From: Halobacteriovorax sp.
GTDB taxonomy: Bacteria > Bdellovibrionota > Bacteriovoracia > Bacteriovoracales > Bacteriovoracaceae
Reading direction: 5' to 3'
Length of the DNA: 64,000 nucleotides
Assembly (NCBI GenBank): GCA_002716825.1
Contig: PBCC01000007.1
Span: 1-64,000, forward strand
In this document: positions 51,579 through 60,503 of the stretch, piece by piece
How the letters are laid out: every line of letters starts with the position of its first letter
Numbering within the stretch: the first letter of the stretch is position 1
The notes under the pieces: generated by a model
Databases searched by the model: none
What the model saw: the letters and a program-made list of their open reading frames with translations, nothing else
What the model was told of the DNA's origin: nothing
Program-made: the position numbers and the translations under genes

Positions 51579-53292
51579 AAATATCTCCAGATTATGGACG
51601 AGTGTCATCGCCAATCAACTGCAAAAACTTGGCACCGACCACGTTTTTATTGCACCTGGTATGCGAAACGCACCTTTGATTGCTGGCTTTAAAGCACAAG
51701 AGGAAATCAATCTTCATGTTGGAATGGATGAGCGCGCCCTTTCCTATCAAGCTTACGGCTACGCTAAAACAAGTGGAAAAGCTGGCGTCTTAGTTTGTAC
51801 CTCCGGCACAGCGGCCGCTAATTTTTATCCGGCCGTGATCGAAGCTAAAAAATCAAATACTCCATTAATTGTCATTAGTGCCGACAGGCCCTTAGAGTTG
51901 TCGCAAACTGATGCCAATCAGAGCATTGACCAAAAACAATTGTATTCAAATCACATCAAGCATTTTTTAGATCTTGGTACTCCTTGTGAATCTGTTTCCA
52001 CTAAGGCCGTGGCTAGGATGATGGCCCACGCCTATGAAGTTGCCCTTCGCGCCCCGGCCGGTCCAGTCCATATCAATATTTCTTTCAGAGAACCATTAGA
52101 TGGAAAGCTTCAAAGCATAGATTCAAAGGTCATCGATAACGCTAAAAATGTTTTTGAAGCTCAAAGTCCCGCTCGCCAACTTCTAGGCCAGAACACTTTA
52201 GATATTTCAAGCATTATGCCGCTCTTGCAAAAGGCGAAGAATCCACTTGTCGTTGTCGGTGAATTAAATCTAAGCGACGTAAACGAGACAAGAGAGCAGT
52301 TACTGCAGGCCTTGAAATCGTGCCCTTTCCCACTCAATGTTGATGTGACGAGTTCACTGAAATTTGATTTTTCACTCAATGATGGACTAGTTCCCACTTT
52401 TGATCACCCTGAAGTCTACGAGTACTTCCATAACAATCCGCCCGATCTTATTTTACATATTGGTGCTAGATTAACGTCTAAGCATTTCTACCGATATCTA
52501 GATCAACATTCTGATCTTTTCCCAGTCGTGCATCTTTCTAAGTCGATTTCATTAAGTGACTGTGGTCACGCTGTCACTCATAATTTCAATGTTGATCCGA
52601 TTAATGCCATTATTGCGCTTGGAAGTTTTTGGTCACAAACTCCATCAACTAAGAACCTTCCCTTTTCTCCATTTGTGCATAAAAAAATCGACACAATTGA
52701 AAACTCCAAGCCACTCGCCTTTCCCTATATTTCAAAACGTATTATTGAAATGATTCCAAGCGGGCACAACCTCGTTATCGGCAATAGCACTCTCATCAGA
52801 TCTTTTGATTCCTATGCCTCTGTTGCTGAGGCTAAGTCTTTAAGTGTACTCACGCACCGTGGAGTCAGCGGCATCGAAGGATTTTTTGCAAGTGCTACAG
52901 GTTGTGCTTTGGCCAATAAAAAGCCCGTCACTCTCGCCCTTGGGGATGTCTCGGCGCTGCATGATCTAAATTCACTGGAACTTGTTGCAAGGTCAAGTAC
53001 ACCTATCATCTGCATTATTGTGAATAATTATGGCGGTGGAATCTTTACCCTACTTAACCTTGAAAAAGGTGAGGAGCTCTACCCCATCATTACTTCACCT
53101 CACGAAAGAAAGCTTGCTCCTATTGCCAAGGCTTTTGGTATCGAAGCTCATGAGGTCAACACTCGCAGCGAGTTTGAAATGACCTACAAGTCTGCCCTTG
53201 AAAGAAAACAATCAACATTTATCGAGGTTTTCGTCGACACCGCGGCAAATAACGAAATCTATCAACAACTACGCACTATAAAATTATCATGA
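51544..53292 (+). CDS. menD: SEPHCHC synthase (MenD)
   Basis: A thiamine-diphosphate enzyme of up to 582 residues. It shows FIAPGMRNAPLIAG, the catalytic-Glu region HVGMDERALSYQAYGYAKTSGKAGVLVCTSGTAAANFYPAVIEA, ISADRPLEL and a TPP-binding GDVSALHDLNSL...NNYGGGIF block. It couples isochorismate and 2-oxoglutarate. The start may be 51544 or the ATG at 51556; both lie inside the menF end. Its TGA overlaps the menA start as ATGA. Confidence 0.94.
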   Translation: MSYTMSSTLLTENISRLWTSVIANQLQKLGTDHVFIAPGMRNAPLIAGFKAQEEINLHVGMDERALSYQAYGYAKTSGKAGVLVCTSGTAAANFYPAVIEAKKSNTPLIVISADRPLELSQTDANQSIDQKQLYSNHIKHFLDLGTPCESVSTKAVARMMAHAYEVALRAPAGPVHINISFREPLDGKLQSIDSKVIDNAKNVFEAQSPARQLLGQNTLDISSIMPLLQKAKNPLVVVGELNLSDVNETREQLLQALKSCPFPLNVDVTSSLKFDFSLNDGLVPTFDHPEVYEYFHNNPPDLILHIGARLTSKHFYRYLDQHSDLFPVVHLSKSISLSDCGHAVTHNFNVDPINAIIALGSFWSQTPSTKNLPFSPFVHKKIDTIENSKPLAFPYISKRIIEMIPSGHNLVIGNSTLIRSFDSYASVAEAKSLSVLTHRGVSGIEGFFASATGCALANKKPVTLALGDVSALHDLNSLELVARSSTPIICIIVNNYGGGIFTLLNLEKGEELYPIITSPHERKLAPIAKAFGIEAHEVNTRSEFEMTYKSALERKQSTFIEVFVDTAANNEIYQQLRTIKLS

Positions 53293-54173
53293 CTAAAACT
53301 AATCCTTGGATTTTGGCCGCAAGGCCTAAGACTTTACCCGCCGCTATCAGCCCCGTTCTTCTTGGTATCGCTTACGCCTACCATATAGGAACAACTATCA
53401 ACGTTGAAACTGCTGGTATGACATTGTTTTGTACTTTGCTGCTACAAATCGCCAGCAATTTCATCAATGACTACTATGATGGCGTACGCGGTGTGGACAC
53501 CGAAGATCGTCTTGGCCCTACCCGTGTGACTTCTTCAGGTTTGCTGACTCCTGCTGCGGTTAAGACTGGCTTCATGGCAACACTCGGGTTAGCTTTTTTG
53601 ATTGGTCTTCACCTCATGAGTGTTGGTGGCCTTCCCATTGTATTAATTGGTTTTGCTTCAATCTTTTTTGCATGGGCCTATACAGGTGGGCCATTTCCCC
53701 TTTCACAACATGGGCTTGGTGAAGTCGCCGCTTTGATTTTCTTTGGACCTGTCGCTGTGTGGGGAACCGTTTGGTTACAAAACCAACAAGCCGACCATAT
53801 GCTTGCGATCGTTTATGGACTAGGCCCTGGACTCATTAGTGCAGGAATTTTAGCTATTAATAATCTTCGCGATATCGAGAGTGACTCATCTTCACTTAAG
53901 AGAACTGTAGCGGTTAAAATAGGTGAAACTGCGGCTAGAAAGTTTACATTCTTTTTGATCACAGCTTCACTTTTCATTCCTATTTATTTTGCCGTTACTC
54001 ATCGCTCGCTTCAGTTTCTCCTTCCCATAATTCCTTACTTTTTGTTTTGGTCTAATTGGAAGAAAATTTTAGTCGATCCGATCGATCGCTCTTTAAACCT
54101 AGCGTTGGCAAAGACTGGAAAGTTCCTACTGCTTTATTGTATCTGTCTAAGTGTTGCCCTCGTATGGAAATAA
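53289..54173 (+). CDS. menA: 1,4-dihydroxy-2-naphthoate polyprenyltransferase (MenA)
   Basis: A 294-residue UbiA-family membrane enzyme with about eight helices. NPWILAARPKTLPAAISPVLLG leads to the first Asp-rich site NDYYDGVRGVDTEDRLGPTR, and the second is NNLRDIESDSSSLKRTVAVKIG. It joins the prenyl tail to DHNA at the inner membrane. It is coupled to menD by ATGA, and its 3' end overlaps menC. Confidence 0.95.
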   Translation: MTKTNPWILAARPKTLPAAISPVLLGIAYAYHIGTTINVETAGMTLFCTLLLQIASNFINDYYDGVRGVDTEDRLGPTRVTSSGLLTPAAVKTGFMATLGLAFLIGLHLMSVGGLPIVLIGFASIFFAWAYTGGPFPLSQHGLGEVAALIFFGPVAVWGTVWLQNQQADHMLAIVYGLGPGLISAGILAINNLRDIESDSSSLKRTVAVKIGETAARKFTFFLITASLFIPIYFAVTHRSLQFLLPIIPYFLFWSNWKKILVDPIDRSLNLALAKTGKFLLLYCICLSVALVWK

Positions 54174-55021
54174 ATCTTACTGAAGTTATTCGTTCTTTCA
54201 CTGCTCCAATGAAAGTCTGTGGCGTCGTGACGCGCGATAAGTATTTTCTTGAAGGTGTTATTGAAGGCGTTCCATTAGAACTATCAGTTCTTCCCGGATT
54301 ACATCGCGAGAGTTTTGAACAAGCCGCCCATCAACTGAGAGAATACTTCAAAACAAACCGTGATCACTCAGAGCTTTTTCCTAGTGTTCGCTTTGCTATT
54401 GAGTCATGGCAATTTAAAAAGTCACTCACCTCTCAAGAACCAAAATGGAATCAACCGGTCGAACTCAATGCTCTTTTATTATCTCCTTCGCTCAAAGATC
54501 TTGAGCGCGCTCGCATACTGGGTAGGTCTTGCTTTAAGTTAAAAATTGCCCGCGGGGAATCTGCGAATGATATTAATAAACTTCTACAGCACTTAGCGCC
54601 CAATGAGAAAGTTCGCTTTGATGGCAACAAAATGCTGAGCGAAAACGATCTAGAAAACTTATTAGAAGCGATCTCACCCCATTGGTCACATATTGATTAT
54701 ATTGAAGAGCCATTTGCTCACTTTAGAGATCACCTCAACTGGCGACACCCTGTCCCACTAGCTGTGGATGAATCACTTCCCATGCTACTCAAGCACACAG
54801 GCCCAAGTGGACTGAATAAAGCCGTTTTAAAGCCCGCTCTTTTTGGCTTTGATGAAAGTGTTCGCATCATCGATAGCCTAGCAAAGCGTGGTGTTACTGT
54901 GACACTCAGTAGTAGTTTTGAGGGGCCGATTGGTATGGCGGCAAATTTTGCCCTAGCTTCCTACCAAAATAGTATCCAACCTAATCCCGCAGGTTTAGAC
55001 ACACTTAGCTTTTTTAATTGA
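54164..55021 (+). CDS. menC: o-Succinylbenzoate synthase (MenC)
   Basis: The start is the ATG at 54164, inside the end of menA; a longer in-frame extension to 54056 reads through menA and is not credible. The 285-residue enolase-superfamily protein has the catalytic Lys region CFKLKIARGES, metal ligands in RFDGNKML, YIEEPFAHF and VDESLPML, and the opposite Lys in NKAVLKPALFGFD. It dehydrates SHCHC to o-succinylbenzoate. It is the last men gene here; menE, menB and menH are not in the window. Confidence 0.9.
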   Translation: MEINLTEVIRSFTAPMKVCGVVTRDKYFLEGVIEGVPLELSVLPGLHRESFEQAAHQLREYFKTNRDHSELFPSVRFAIESWQFKKSLTSQEPKWNQPVELNALLLSPSLKDLERARILGRSCFKLKIARGESANDINKLLQHLAPNEKVRFDGNKMLSENDLENLLEAISPHWSHIDYIEEPFAHFRDHLNWRHPVPLAVDESLPMLLKHTGPSGLNKAVLKPALFGFDESVRIIDSLAKRGVTVTLSSSFEGPIGMAANFALASYQNSIQPNPAGLDTLSFFN

Positions 55022-55099
55022 GTTAAATTGGCGTTTAATTGGTGTCTGCCTGACCCCATCCTGACAAAATTTACCCTCAGATAATGTGAGAAAAAACCG

Positions 55100-55137
55100 T
55101 ATAGATAGTAATCCAAATAAGCGGTAAACTATCTATA
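55100..55137. repeat. Inverted repeat upstream of the small lipoprotein gene
   Basis: TATAGATAGT (55100-55109) and ACTATCTATA (55128-55137) are perfect complements with an 18-nt spacer. The right arm ends next to the AAGGAGG ribosome site. It may be an operator or a leader hairpin. Confidence 0.5.
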
Positions 55138-55148
55138 AGGAGGCGACC

Positions 55149-55307
55149 ATGAAAAGGATTTTCGCTCTTATCGCCCTGTCTTTGACTCTTGCTTCATGTG
55201 CCAGCCAACAACAAGGCCGTGAAATAGCTCAAGAGCGCTGCGGTGATAACCATTTCGTTGATTATTATACTCACACTCAAAACGTTGAGAAATGTAACGG
55301 CTTCTAG
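55149..55307 (+). CDS. 52-residue lipoprotein
   Basis: A short gene with a strong ribosome site (AAGGAGG) 5 nt before the ATG. The product starts MKRIFALIALSLTLASCASQ, a complete lipoprotein signal with lipobox LASC (Cys17), leaving a 36-residue mature lipopeptide with two further cysteines (C31 and C49). It resembles small envelope lipoproteins in layout, but I recognise no family. The perfect inverted repeat at 55100-55137 lies in its leader. Confidence 0.75.
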   Translation: MKRIFALIALSLTLASCASQQQGREIAQERCGDNHFVDYYTHTQNVEKCNGF

Positions 55308-55447
55308 GATTAACCTAGGGGCCCGTTGCCTAACTTAAATGTAAGATTGAGCTTAATAATTATTAAATTTTAATTAAGACGAGACTTGACCTTCTCAATG
55401 AAGATCGTAGGTGGTATTTCTGCCTCGAACTTTCAGGGAGAAATACT

Positions 55448-56575
55448 GTGTCAAAAATCGTCTTAATTGCGCTCTGCATTCTCGCCCCAATTTCAAATAC
55501 TTTTGCTTTTGATGCCACGGTTAAGGGTTTTATTGCTCTTGATATGCTCGTGCTCAAAAAAGAAACTGGCAGAAAACAGGAAGCAGAAACTGGGATCGGC
55601 ACACTCGATCTTAAAGTCTACGCTACTCATGACGACTTCAGCATGAAGATCAAACTCGATCTCGATGATGGCAGTATTGGCGATGCCTACAATATATTCG
55701 AAGAGGCCACTGTAAGTTACCGTGTTCTTCCCGATCACCAAATTATTATGGGTAAAGGCAAAGTCGCTTTTCACCAAATGCATTGGGGTGTGATCAGTCC
55801 ATCATTCGTTGATGGCGGGGCTGAGCTCTCACCAGATCACAGTCTCTACGACCTGGATAATAGACTGCTACTTTCTTGGCGCTGGGGTGGATTCTCTCGC
55901 GGCTTTTTTAACTACCTAACATATTTTGGCGAAGCCAAATCAATTTCAACAAACAGTGACGGCACTCCTCGCGTTTCAACTTCAGGCACAGCTCCTAATC
56001 AAAGATATTCTTTAAGCTACAGAAATGAGAAAACTTTCTCTTCAAAAGAGCAGGCCGGTATCGCCAATAAATTTGAATGGTTTTTCAATCGTCAGCTTTC
56101 AGCTTCTGCTGGTGGTATGTATTATTATAACGAAATCAATCCAAAAAATAATTGGGCACTTGACCTGGCCGGTAAATACTCTGATCGCCAGCTCGAAGTT
56201 TGGGCCGAGTACGTTCACGCCTTCACTTCAACTCACTACGCCGCCCGCTACGCAACACTTAGAAAGCACGAAAATCTTTTTCAAATCGGCGCTGAATACT
56301 ACATGACTGACTTCTACAACGTTCTCACCAATGTTGAAGCGGCGGTAGTGAATAATCAACACCACGGTGATCCGATTGGTGAGTTTAACGATGGTAAGAA
56401 AGTTAAGACAAAGACGTATAAAGCAGAAGCTGGTGTAAAGCTTAAGCTGCATAAGTCAGCTTTCATTACTCTTGGTGCACAGGTCGAAAAGCAAAACGTA
56501 GTGATTGCCGCTGATAATAGCGATCAAGATAATTATGCTTATATTCTTGCTTCTAAGTTTTCTTTTTTCTTCTAA
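55448..56575 (+). CDS. Porin-like outer-membrane protein
   Basis: It starts with GTG at 55448, 7 nt after AGGGAG. The 375-residue protein has a signal peptide (to about residue 22, TFAF) and an alternating strand pattern (VKGFIALDMLVLKK, LDLKVYATHDDFSMKIKLDLDDG). It ends YAYILASKFSFFF with a terminal Phe typical of barrels. The FEEATVSYRVLPDHQIIMGKGKVAFHQMHWG segment is like phosphate-selective porin relatives, where a strand lines the channel. The solute is unknown. An AT-rich tract and TTGACC (55386-55391) upstream may mark its promoter. Confidence 0.7.
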   Translation: MSKIVLIALCILAPISNTFAFDATVKGFIALDMLVLKKETGRKQEAETGIGTLDLKVYATHDDFSMKIKLDLDDGSIGDAYNIFEEATVSYRVLPDHQIIMGKGKVAFHQMHWGVISPSFVDGGAELSPDHSLYDLDNRLLLSWRWGGFSRGFFNYLTYFGEAKSISTNSDGTPRVSTSGTAPNQRYSLSYRNEKTFSSKEQAGIANKFEWFFNRQLSASAGGMYYYNEINPKNNWALDLAGKYSDRQLEVWAEYVHAFTSTHYAARYATLRKHENLFQIGAEYYMTDFYNVLTNVEAAVVNNQHHGDPIGEFNDGKKVKTKTYKAEAGVKLKLHKSAFITLGAQVEKQNVVIAADNSDQDNYAYILASKFSFFF

Positions 56576-57705
56576 CGAGTCAGCGGGGAGAGCTTAAGAA
56601 TTTTCCCCGTATCTGTTCCGACTAAGATATGACCGCGTTGATCAACCAAGACTGATCTGATTCTCTCTTCAAGGGCGCTCAAGTAGCGCTCTTCTTTTAT
56701 CGAAATATTGCCAACCATCACGACGCGATTGAGATGCTCAAGCGCTAATGCGCCAGAGAAAAAGCTCCCCTTCCAGCTTGGAAAAGCCGCGCCTTGATAG
56801 CGAGTTAAATCACTAGGCGCAATAGATGGTAGCCATACATGTCTTGGATTTTCAACGCCGGGAAGTTTTACGTGCTCAGTAATCTTAGGACCATAGTATT
56901 CGCGCCCGTAAGTGGCTTTAGGCCAACCGTAATTTGCGGCCTTGACCACTAGGTTGATCTCATCCCCGCCGCGCGGGCCGTGCTCATTAACCCATAACTC
57001 TTTTGACTCTTGATCATAATAGAGGCCTTGGGGATTTCTATGACCGTAGCTCCAAATCTCAGCAAGTGCATTCTTTGTGTTTAAGAATGGGTTATCTTTC
57101 GGAATCGAGCCATCTAAGTTTAAACGTACTATTTTGCCCATATGCTTTGATAGGTCCTGCGAGAGTTCGCGCTCCGTTCGCTCACCAAGAGAGACAAAGA
57201 TATGCCCTTGGTGATCAAAAGCGATACGTGAGCCATAGTGAGCAGCTGTACTTTGCGGCGGCCTTGCTTCAAAGAGTGATTTACTTTCAACTAACTTATT
57301 CCCCACAAGTTTAGCTCGCTCGAGTCGCGTGGCCGAGAGCTCACCCAGCGGCGCCGAGTAAGTATAATAAATATATTGATTGCTTTTAAAGTCTGGATCA
57401 ACCGCAATATCGAGAAGGCCACCTTGGCCCTCACTTAAAACTTTTTGAACACCTGAGATGACTTCTAAATTTTTTGTCTTCAGATCAAAAGTTTTAATTT
57501 GTCCGTCACGTAAAGTTAAAATGAGTTTATCACTCTCAACAAAGTCCATGGCCCAGATGACTCCACCAATTTTGTCAGACAGCGTCTCGACAAGCATTGG
57601 TACTTCTTTGTCTTTGAGATCAGAGATAGGGACTTTAGGTGGCTCAGTTGAAGAGCAAGAGCTAAGGGTCAGAAGGAATAGTAGGACACATAAAAGATTT
57701 TTCAT
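56572..57705 (-). CDS. PQQ-dependent sugar dehydrogenase family lipoprotein
   Basis: The 377-residue protein has a lipobox (LTLSSC, Cys18) and the six-bladed soluble-glucose-dehydrogenase/aldose sugar dehydrogenase fold. It shows GGVIWAMDFVESDKLILTLRDGQI, GQGGLLDIAVDPDF, the catalytic-His region AAHYGSRIAFDHQGHIFVSLGE, and IWSYGHRNPQGLYYDQESKELWVNEHGPRGGDEIN. It probably oxidises sugars in the periplasm and passes electrons onward if PQQ is available; no pqq genes are in view. It overlaps the porin-like gene end by 4 nt. Confidence 0.88.
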   Translation of the reverse strand: MKNLLCVLLFLLTLSSCSSTEPPKVPISDLKDKEVPMLVETLSDKIGGVIWAMDFVESDKLILTLRDGQIKTFDLKTKNLEVISGVQKVLSEGQGGLLDIAVDPDFKSNQYIYYTYSAPLGELSATRLERAKLVGNKLVESKSLFEARPPQSTAAHYGSRIAFDHQGHIFVSLGERTERELSQDLSKHMGKIVRLNLDGSIPKDNPFLNTKNALAEIWSYGHRNPQGLYYDQESKELWVNEHGPRGGDEINLVVKAANYGWPKATYGREYYGPKITEHVKLPGVENPRHVWLPSIAPSDLTRYQGAAFPSWKGSFFSGALALEHLNRVVMVGNISIKEERYLSALEERIRSVLVDQRGHILVGTDTGKILKLSPLTR

Positions 57706-57723
57706 GTGTCCTAGTCTAACAAA

Positions 57724-59310
57724 CTAGGCTGGAACCACCACCGTTTTCGTGTGAAGTTTATTTGCTCGACCAGAAGGGTCGGCATTATAATCCTGCCATT
57801 TTGGAATCCAGCGACTTACATTTTTAACCATGCCAGCGTGTCCAAAGAGGTCTTGAAATATTCCACGAAACAGAAAGGCTTCCTTTGTCATAGGCGTATT
57901 GTGAGGATAGAGCTCGCTTGCCTTGGCAAAGCTAATGTCATCAACGGTGCGTTCTCCCAGATCCTTGAGCATATCAATCCACGAATAACCCACTCCGTCA
58001 GAAAATTGCTCTTTTTGACGCCAAAGAACTGAATCCGGAAGCCACTCTCCTTTTACAAAAGCGCTTCTGAGCACGTCTTTTTCCATACGCACACCTGGTT
58101 TAATTTCTTTCAGCTTAGGGTCCACGTCCATGGCAACTTTTAAAAACTCTGGATCGAGAAAAGGAACTCGTGCTTCAACCGCCGCTCCCATAGTCGAGCG
58201 ATCAGCACGAAGAACATCAGAAGTGTGAAGGCGCTTTACGCGTGAAACACATTCCTTATGGAACTCAACCGAATCCGGTGCATGGGCAAAGTAGAGATAT
58301 CCGCCAAAAATTTCGTCAGCTCCTTCGCCAGAAAGAACAACTTTGACGCCTTGGCGAGAGATTTCCTTACTCATGAGATACATGGGAGTCGAGGCCCTAA
58401 TCGTTGTTATATCGTAGGTCTCAGTTAACCAAATCAAATGTTCGATCGCCTTCATGCCTTCTTCGATGGTGGCCACAACTTCCGTATGATCACTATCAAT
58501 AAATGCTGCCACTTCACGGGCGCGAATAAGATCGGGTGAGTCGATATCAAAGCCCACACTAAAAGTTTTAAGGCGACGCCCTTTGGCCTTTAAAAGTCTC
58601 GCAGCAATGGCGCTAACCAGGGATGAGTCGAGTCCACCAGAGAGTAAGGCACCGACAGGCACATCACCCATTAACCTTTTTTCTACCGAAGCAATTAGTG
58701 TATCTCTAAGTTTTGAGCCATCACTAGTTGGAATAATCGCATCATCAAACCATGTTGGTTTAAACCAGCGAACAAAACCTGTCTCTAGAGTAAACATATG
58801 TCCTGGTGGAAATTCTTCGATAGTTTCACAGTGCTCAAACAATGCTTTTTGTTCTGAACCAAACCATAGACCGCCTGTGGCATCGCGACCAACATACATT
58901 GGCTTAATACCAATCGCATCTCGAGCTGCGAAGATTTTTTTGCCATCGACAATGACAAAGGCAAAGTCACCGTCGATATGTTCTAAGACTTTCTCGCCGT
59001 AAGCTTCATAGCCGCGAAGAATGGCTTCGCTATCAGACTTAGTAGTAAAGACTGAGCCTAGTGTTGATCTTATAGATTCGTGATTCCAAATCTCTCCGTT
59101 ATGGACTAGGGCAGCTCCTGAGCCGCTCACGATGGGCTGTTTGCCAGTGTGCAGATCGACGATGGCCAACCGCTGGTGAACAAGGACAGTGCCTTCAGAG
59201 GTGATGTGGTGAGCTTTCTCATCCGGACCTCGATGGGCCAAATGCTCAGCACTTTCAAGAATTTGTTCTAAACCAACTTTGCTACCTGTTACAACGACGA
59301 ATCCGCACAT
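57724..59310 (-). CDS. asnB: Asparagine synthase, glutamine-hydrolysing (AsnB)
   Basis: The start is the ATG at 59310, because Cys2 must become the N-terminal nucleophile (MCGFVVV) and a GGAGG lies upstream; an extension to 59373 would block it. The 528-residue protein has an Ntn glutaminase domain (ESAEHLAHRGPDEKAHH, VHNGEIWNHE) and a synthetase domain. The latter has the PP-loop LLSGGLDSSLVSA and GEGADEIFGGYLYFAHAP. It makes asparagine from aspartate, glutamine and ATP. It is followed by the sugar dehydrogenase gene. Confidence 0.95.
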   Translation of the reverse strand: MCGFVVVTGSKVGLEQILESAEHLAHRGPDEKAHHITSEGTVLVHQRLAIVDLHTGKQPIVSGSGAALVHNGEIWNHESIRSTLGSVFTTKSDSEAILRGYEAYGEKVLEHIDGDFAFVIVDGKKIFAARDAIGIKPMYVGRDATGGLWFGSEQKALFEHCETIEEFPPGHMFTLETGFVRWFKPTWFDDAIIPTSDGSKLRDTLIASVEKRLMGDVPVGALLSGGLDSSLVSAIAARLLKAKGRRLKTFSVGFDIDSPDLIRAREVAAFIDSDHTEVVATIEEGMKAIEHLIWLTETYDITTIRASTPMYLMSKEISRQGVKVVLSGEGADEIFGGYLYFAHAPDSVEFHKECVSRVKRLHTSDVLRADRSTMGAAVEARVPFLDPEFLKVAMDVDPKLKEIKPGVRMEKDVLRSAFVKGEWLPDSVLWRQKEQFSDGVGYSWIDMLKDLGERTVDDISFAKASELYPHNTPMTKEAFLFRGIFQDLFGHAGMVKNVSRWIPKWQDYNADPSGRANKLHTKTVVVPA

Positions 59311-59503
59311 AAGACCTCCATCTCTTGCCCTATCATTCAACATTTTCGTCTTTTTTTGAACAAAAAATAACAACTAATGAGCAAGTTTTAAATATGTTCA
59401 ATAAATATGAGTAAAAATAGAGTTACCTCAATCCAAGGGTCCTGAATCGAGACTGAGCTGAAAAATTTTTAGTTGGCCTAGGCAAAGACTGCGCTCAAAC
59501 TGC
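59311..59503. other. Intergenic stretch between asnB and the lysR gene
   Basis: No open frame or RNA-like fold is seen. CTAGGCA (59478-59484) pairs with TGCCTAG (59501-59507) around the end of the lysR gene, and AAAAATTTTT follows on the lysR sense side, so a weak terminator for lysR is possible. Confidence 0.35.
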
Positions 59504-60397
59504 CTAGTTCAAGAGCCGACTCGTTTCACTGGCGACGAATTTAATCTCTTCACGATCACAATTATTTTGTCCCACGACGACGAGTCGATGAAGGCCTAGG
59601 TCCTTAACTGCCCTCTTCGATGACTTGAGTGACGTCACTTCAACCAGGTCTTCATTTCTTGAAGCTACCCTTTGGGGCAAAACAGAGGCGATCGAACCAC
59701 TTGCTGTAGCTGCTCTTAAGGTCTCAAAACTGTCACTCAAGATAGTTGGCTTATCAAGTTTTAAGTTTTTGAGAAACTTTGAAAAATATCGAGGCAACCC
59801 ATCACGGCCGGGCTCTAACGTTCCAAAGCCTAGCCTCTCTATCGTTGTCAAAGTAGCTGGAAGTGACCTCGAAATATAGAGTCCAAGTCGGTCCTCGGCC
59901 ACATCAATCGAATAAAAACGGTCTAGATTATCATTTTCGGTAATAAGCGCCGAACATAACTCCCCCTTTCTAAGCATCGTCAAAAGGTTTGAAGTTCGAC
60001 TAATTTTTAGTCCAAGTCTCAAGTTAGGAAGCTTTAGCTTAAACGAGCTGATTAGTCCCGGCAGAATATTGATAGCAATGCTTTCATAGGTACCAAAGTT
60101 TATCCAACTCAACTCCGGTACAGGTTCACCATTAATATCTTTAAGTTTATCAAACGCTTCGAATGCAGGCTTTACAATTTTCAAAATCGCTATGGCGTCT
60201 GGAGTGGGACGAACACTCCCCTTATCTCGTATCAAAAGTGGTCTACCAAATGATTGCTCCAAAGAAGTTATTGTTTGAGAAATAGCAGATGGCGTCACCT
60301 TGGCCTTTAGAGCTGCATGCTTTAGACTTCCGTGGCTAAGAACTAAGTCTAAAGTCCATAATTTCTTAATTTGGTCGACATTAAAATCTCTAGACAT
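59504..60397 (-). CDS. LysR-family transcriptional regulator
   Basis: The ATG at 60397 follows GAGAGGG; a TTG four codons upstream is less likely. The 297-residue protein has the LysR helix-turn-helix at residues 10-60 (LDLVLSHGSLKHAALKAKVTPSAISQTITSLEQSFGRPLLIRDKG). A two-lobed effector-binding domain follows. It is divergent from the redox cluster beginning at 60504, and a perfect LysR-type box lies between them, so it most likely controls that cluster and itself. The effector is unknown. Confidence 0.9.
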   Translation of the reverse strand: MSRDFNVDQIKKLWTLDLVLSHGSLKHAALKAKVTPSAISQTITSLEQSFGRPLLIRDKGSVRPTPDAIAILKIVKPAFEAFDKLKDINGEPVPELSWINFGTYESIAINILPGLISSFKLKLPNLRLGLKISRTSNLLTMLRKGELCSALITENDNLDRFYSIDVAEDRLGLYISRSLPATLTTIERLGFGTLEPGRDGLPRYFSKFLKNLKLDKPTILSDSFETLRAATASGSIASVLPQRVASRNEDLVEVTSLKSSKRAVKDLGLHRLVVVGQNNCDREEIKFVASETSRLLN

Positions 60398-60432
60398 AAA
60401 CCCTCTCAAGATTAGCTGATCTAAACCTAGGA

Positions 60433-60457
60433 TTAAGTAACACTAATCAATACTTAA
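60433..60457. promoter_or_regulatory. LysR-type (T-N11-A) operator
   Basis: TTAAGTA (60433-60439), an 11-nt spacer and TACTTAA (60451-60457) form a perfect 7-bp inverted repeat of the classic LysR recognition geometry. It lies between the divergent lysR gene and the YHS-protein gene. A half-site-like ATACTTAT occurs further right, near 60477. Confidence 0.7.
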
Positions 60458-60503
60458 GGCAATTTTATCGTTAAAAATACTTATCACTAAAAAGGAGAAA
60501 GAG

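Noticed and set aside
54056-54163. N-terminal extension of MenC
   Set aside because: The extra residues are encoded within menA in another frame and have no enolase-family character.
54995-55010. GTTTAGACAC match to the repeated upstream element
   Set aside because: It lies within the menC coding sequence (LDTL codons), shares only part of the element and is not upstream of a gene at a comparable distance.
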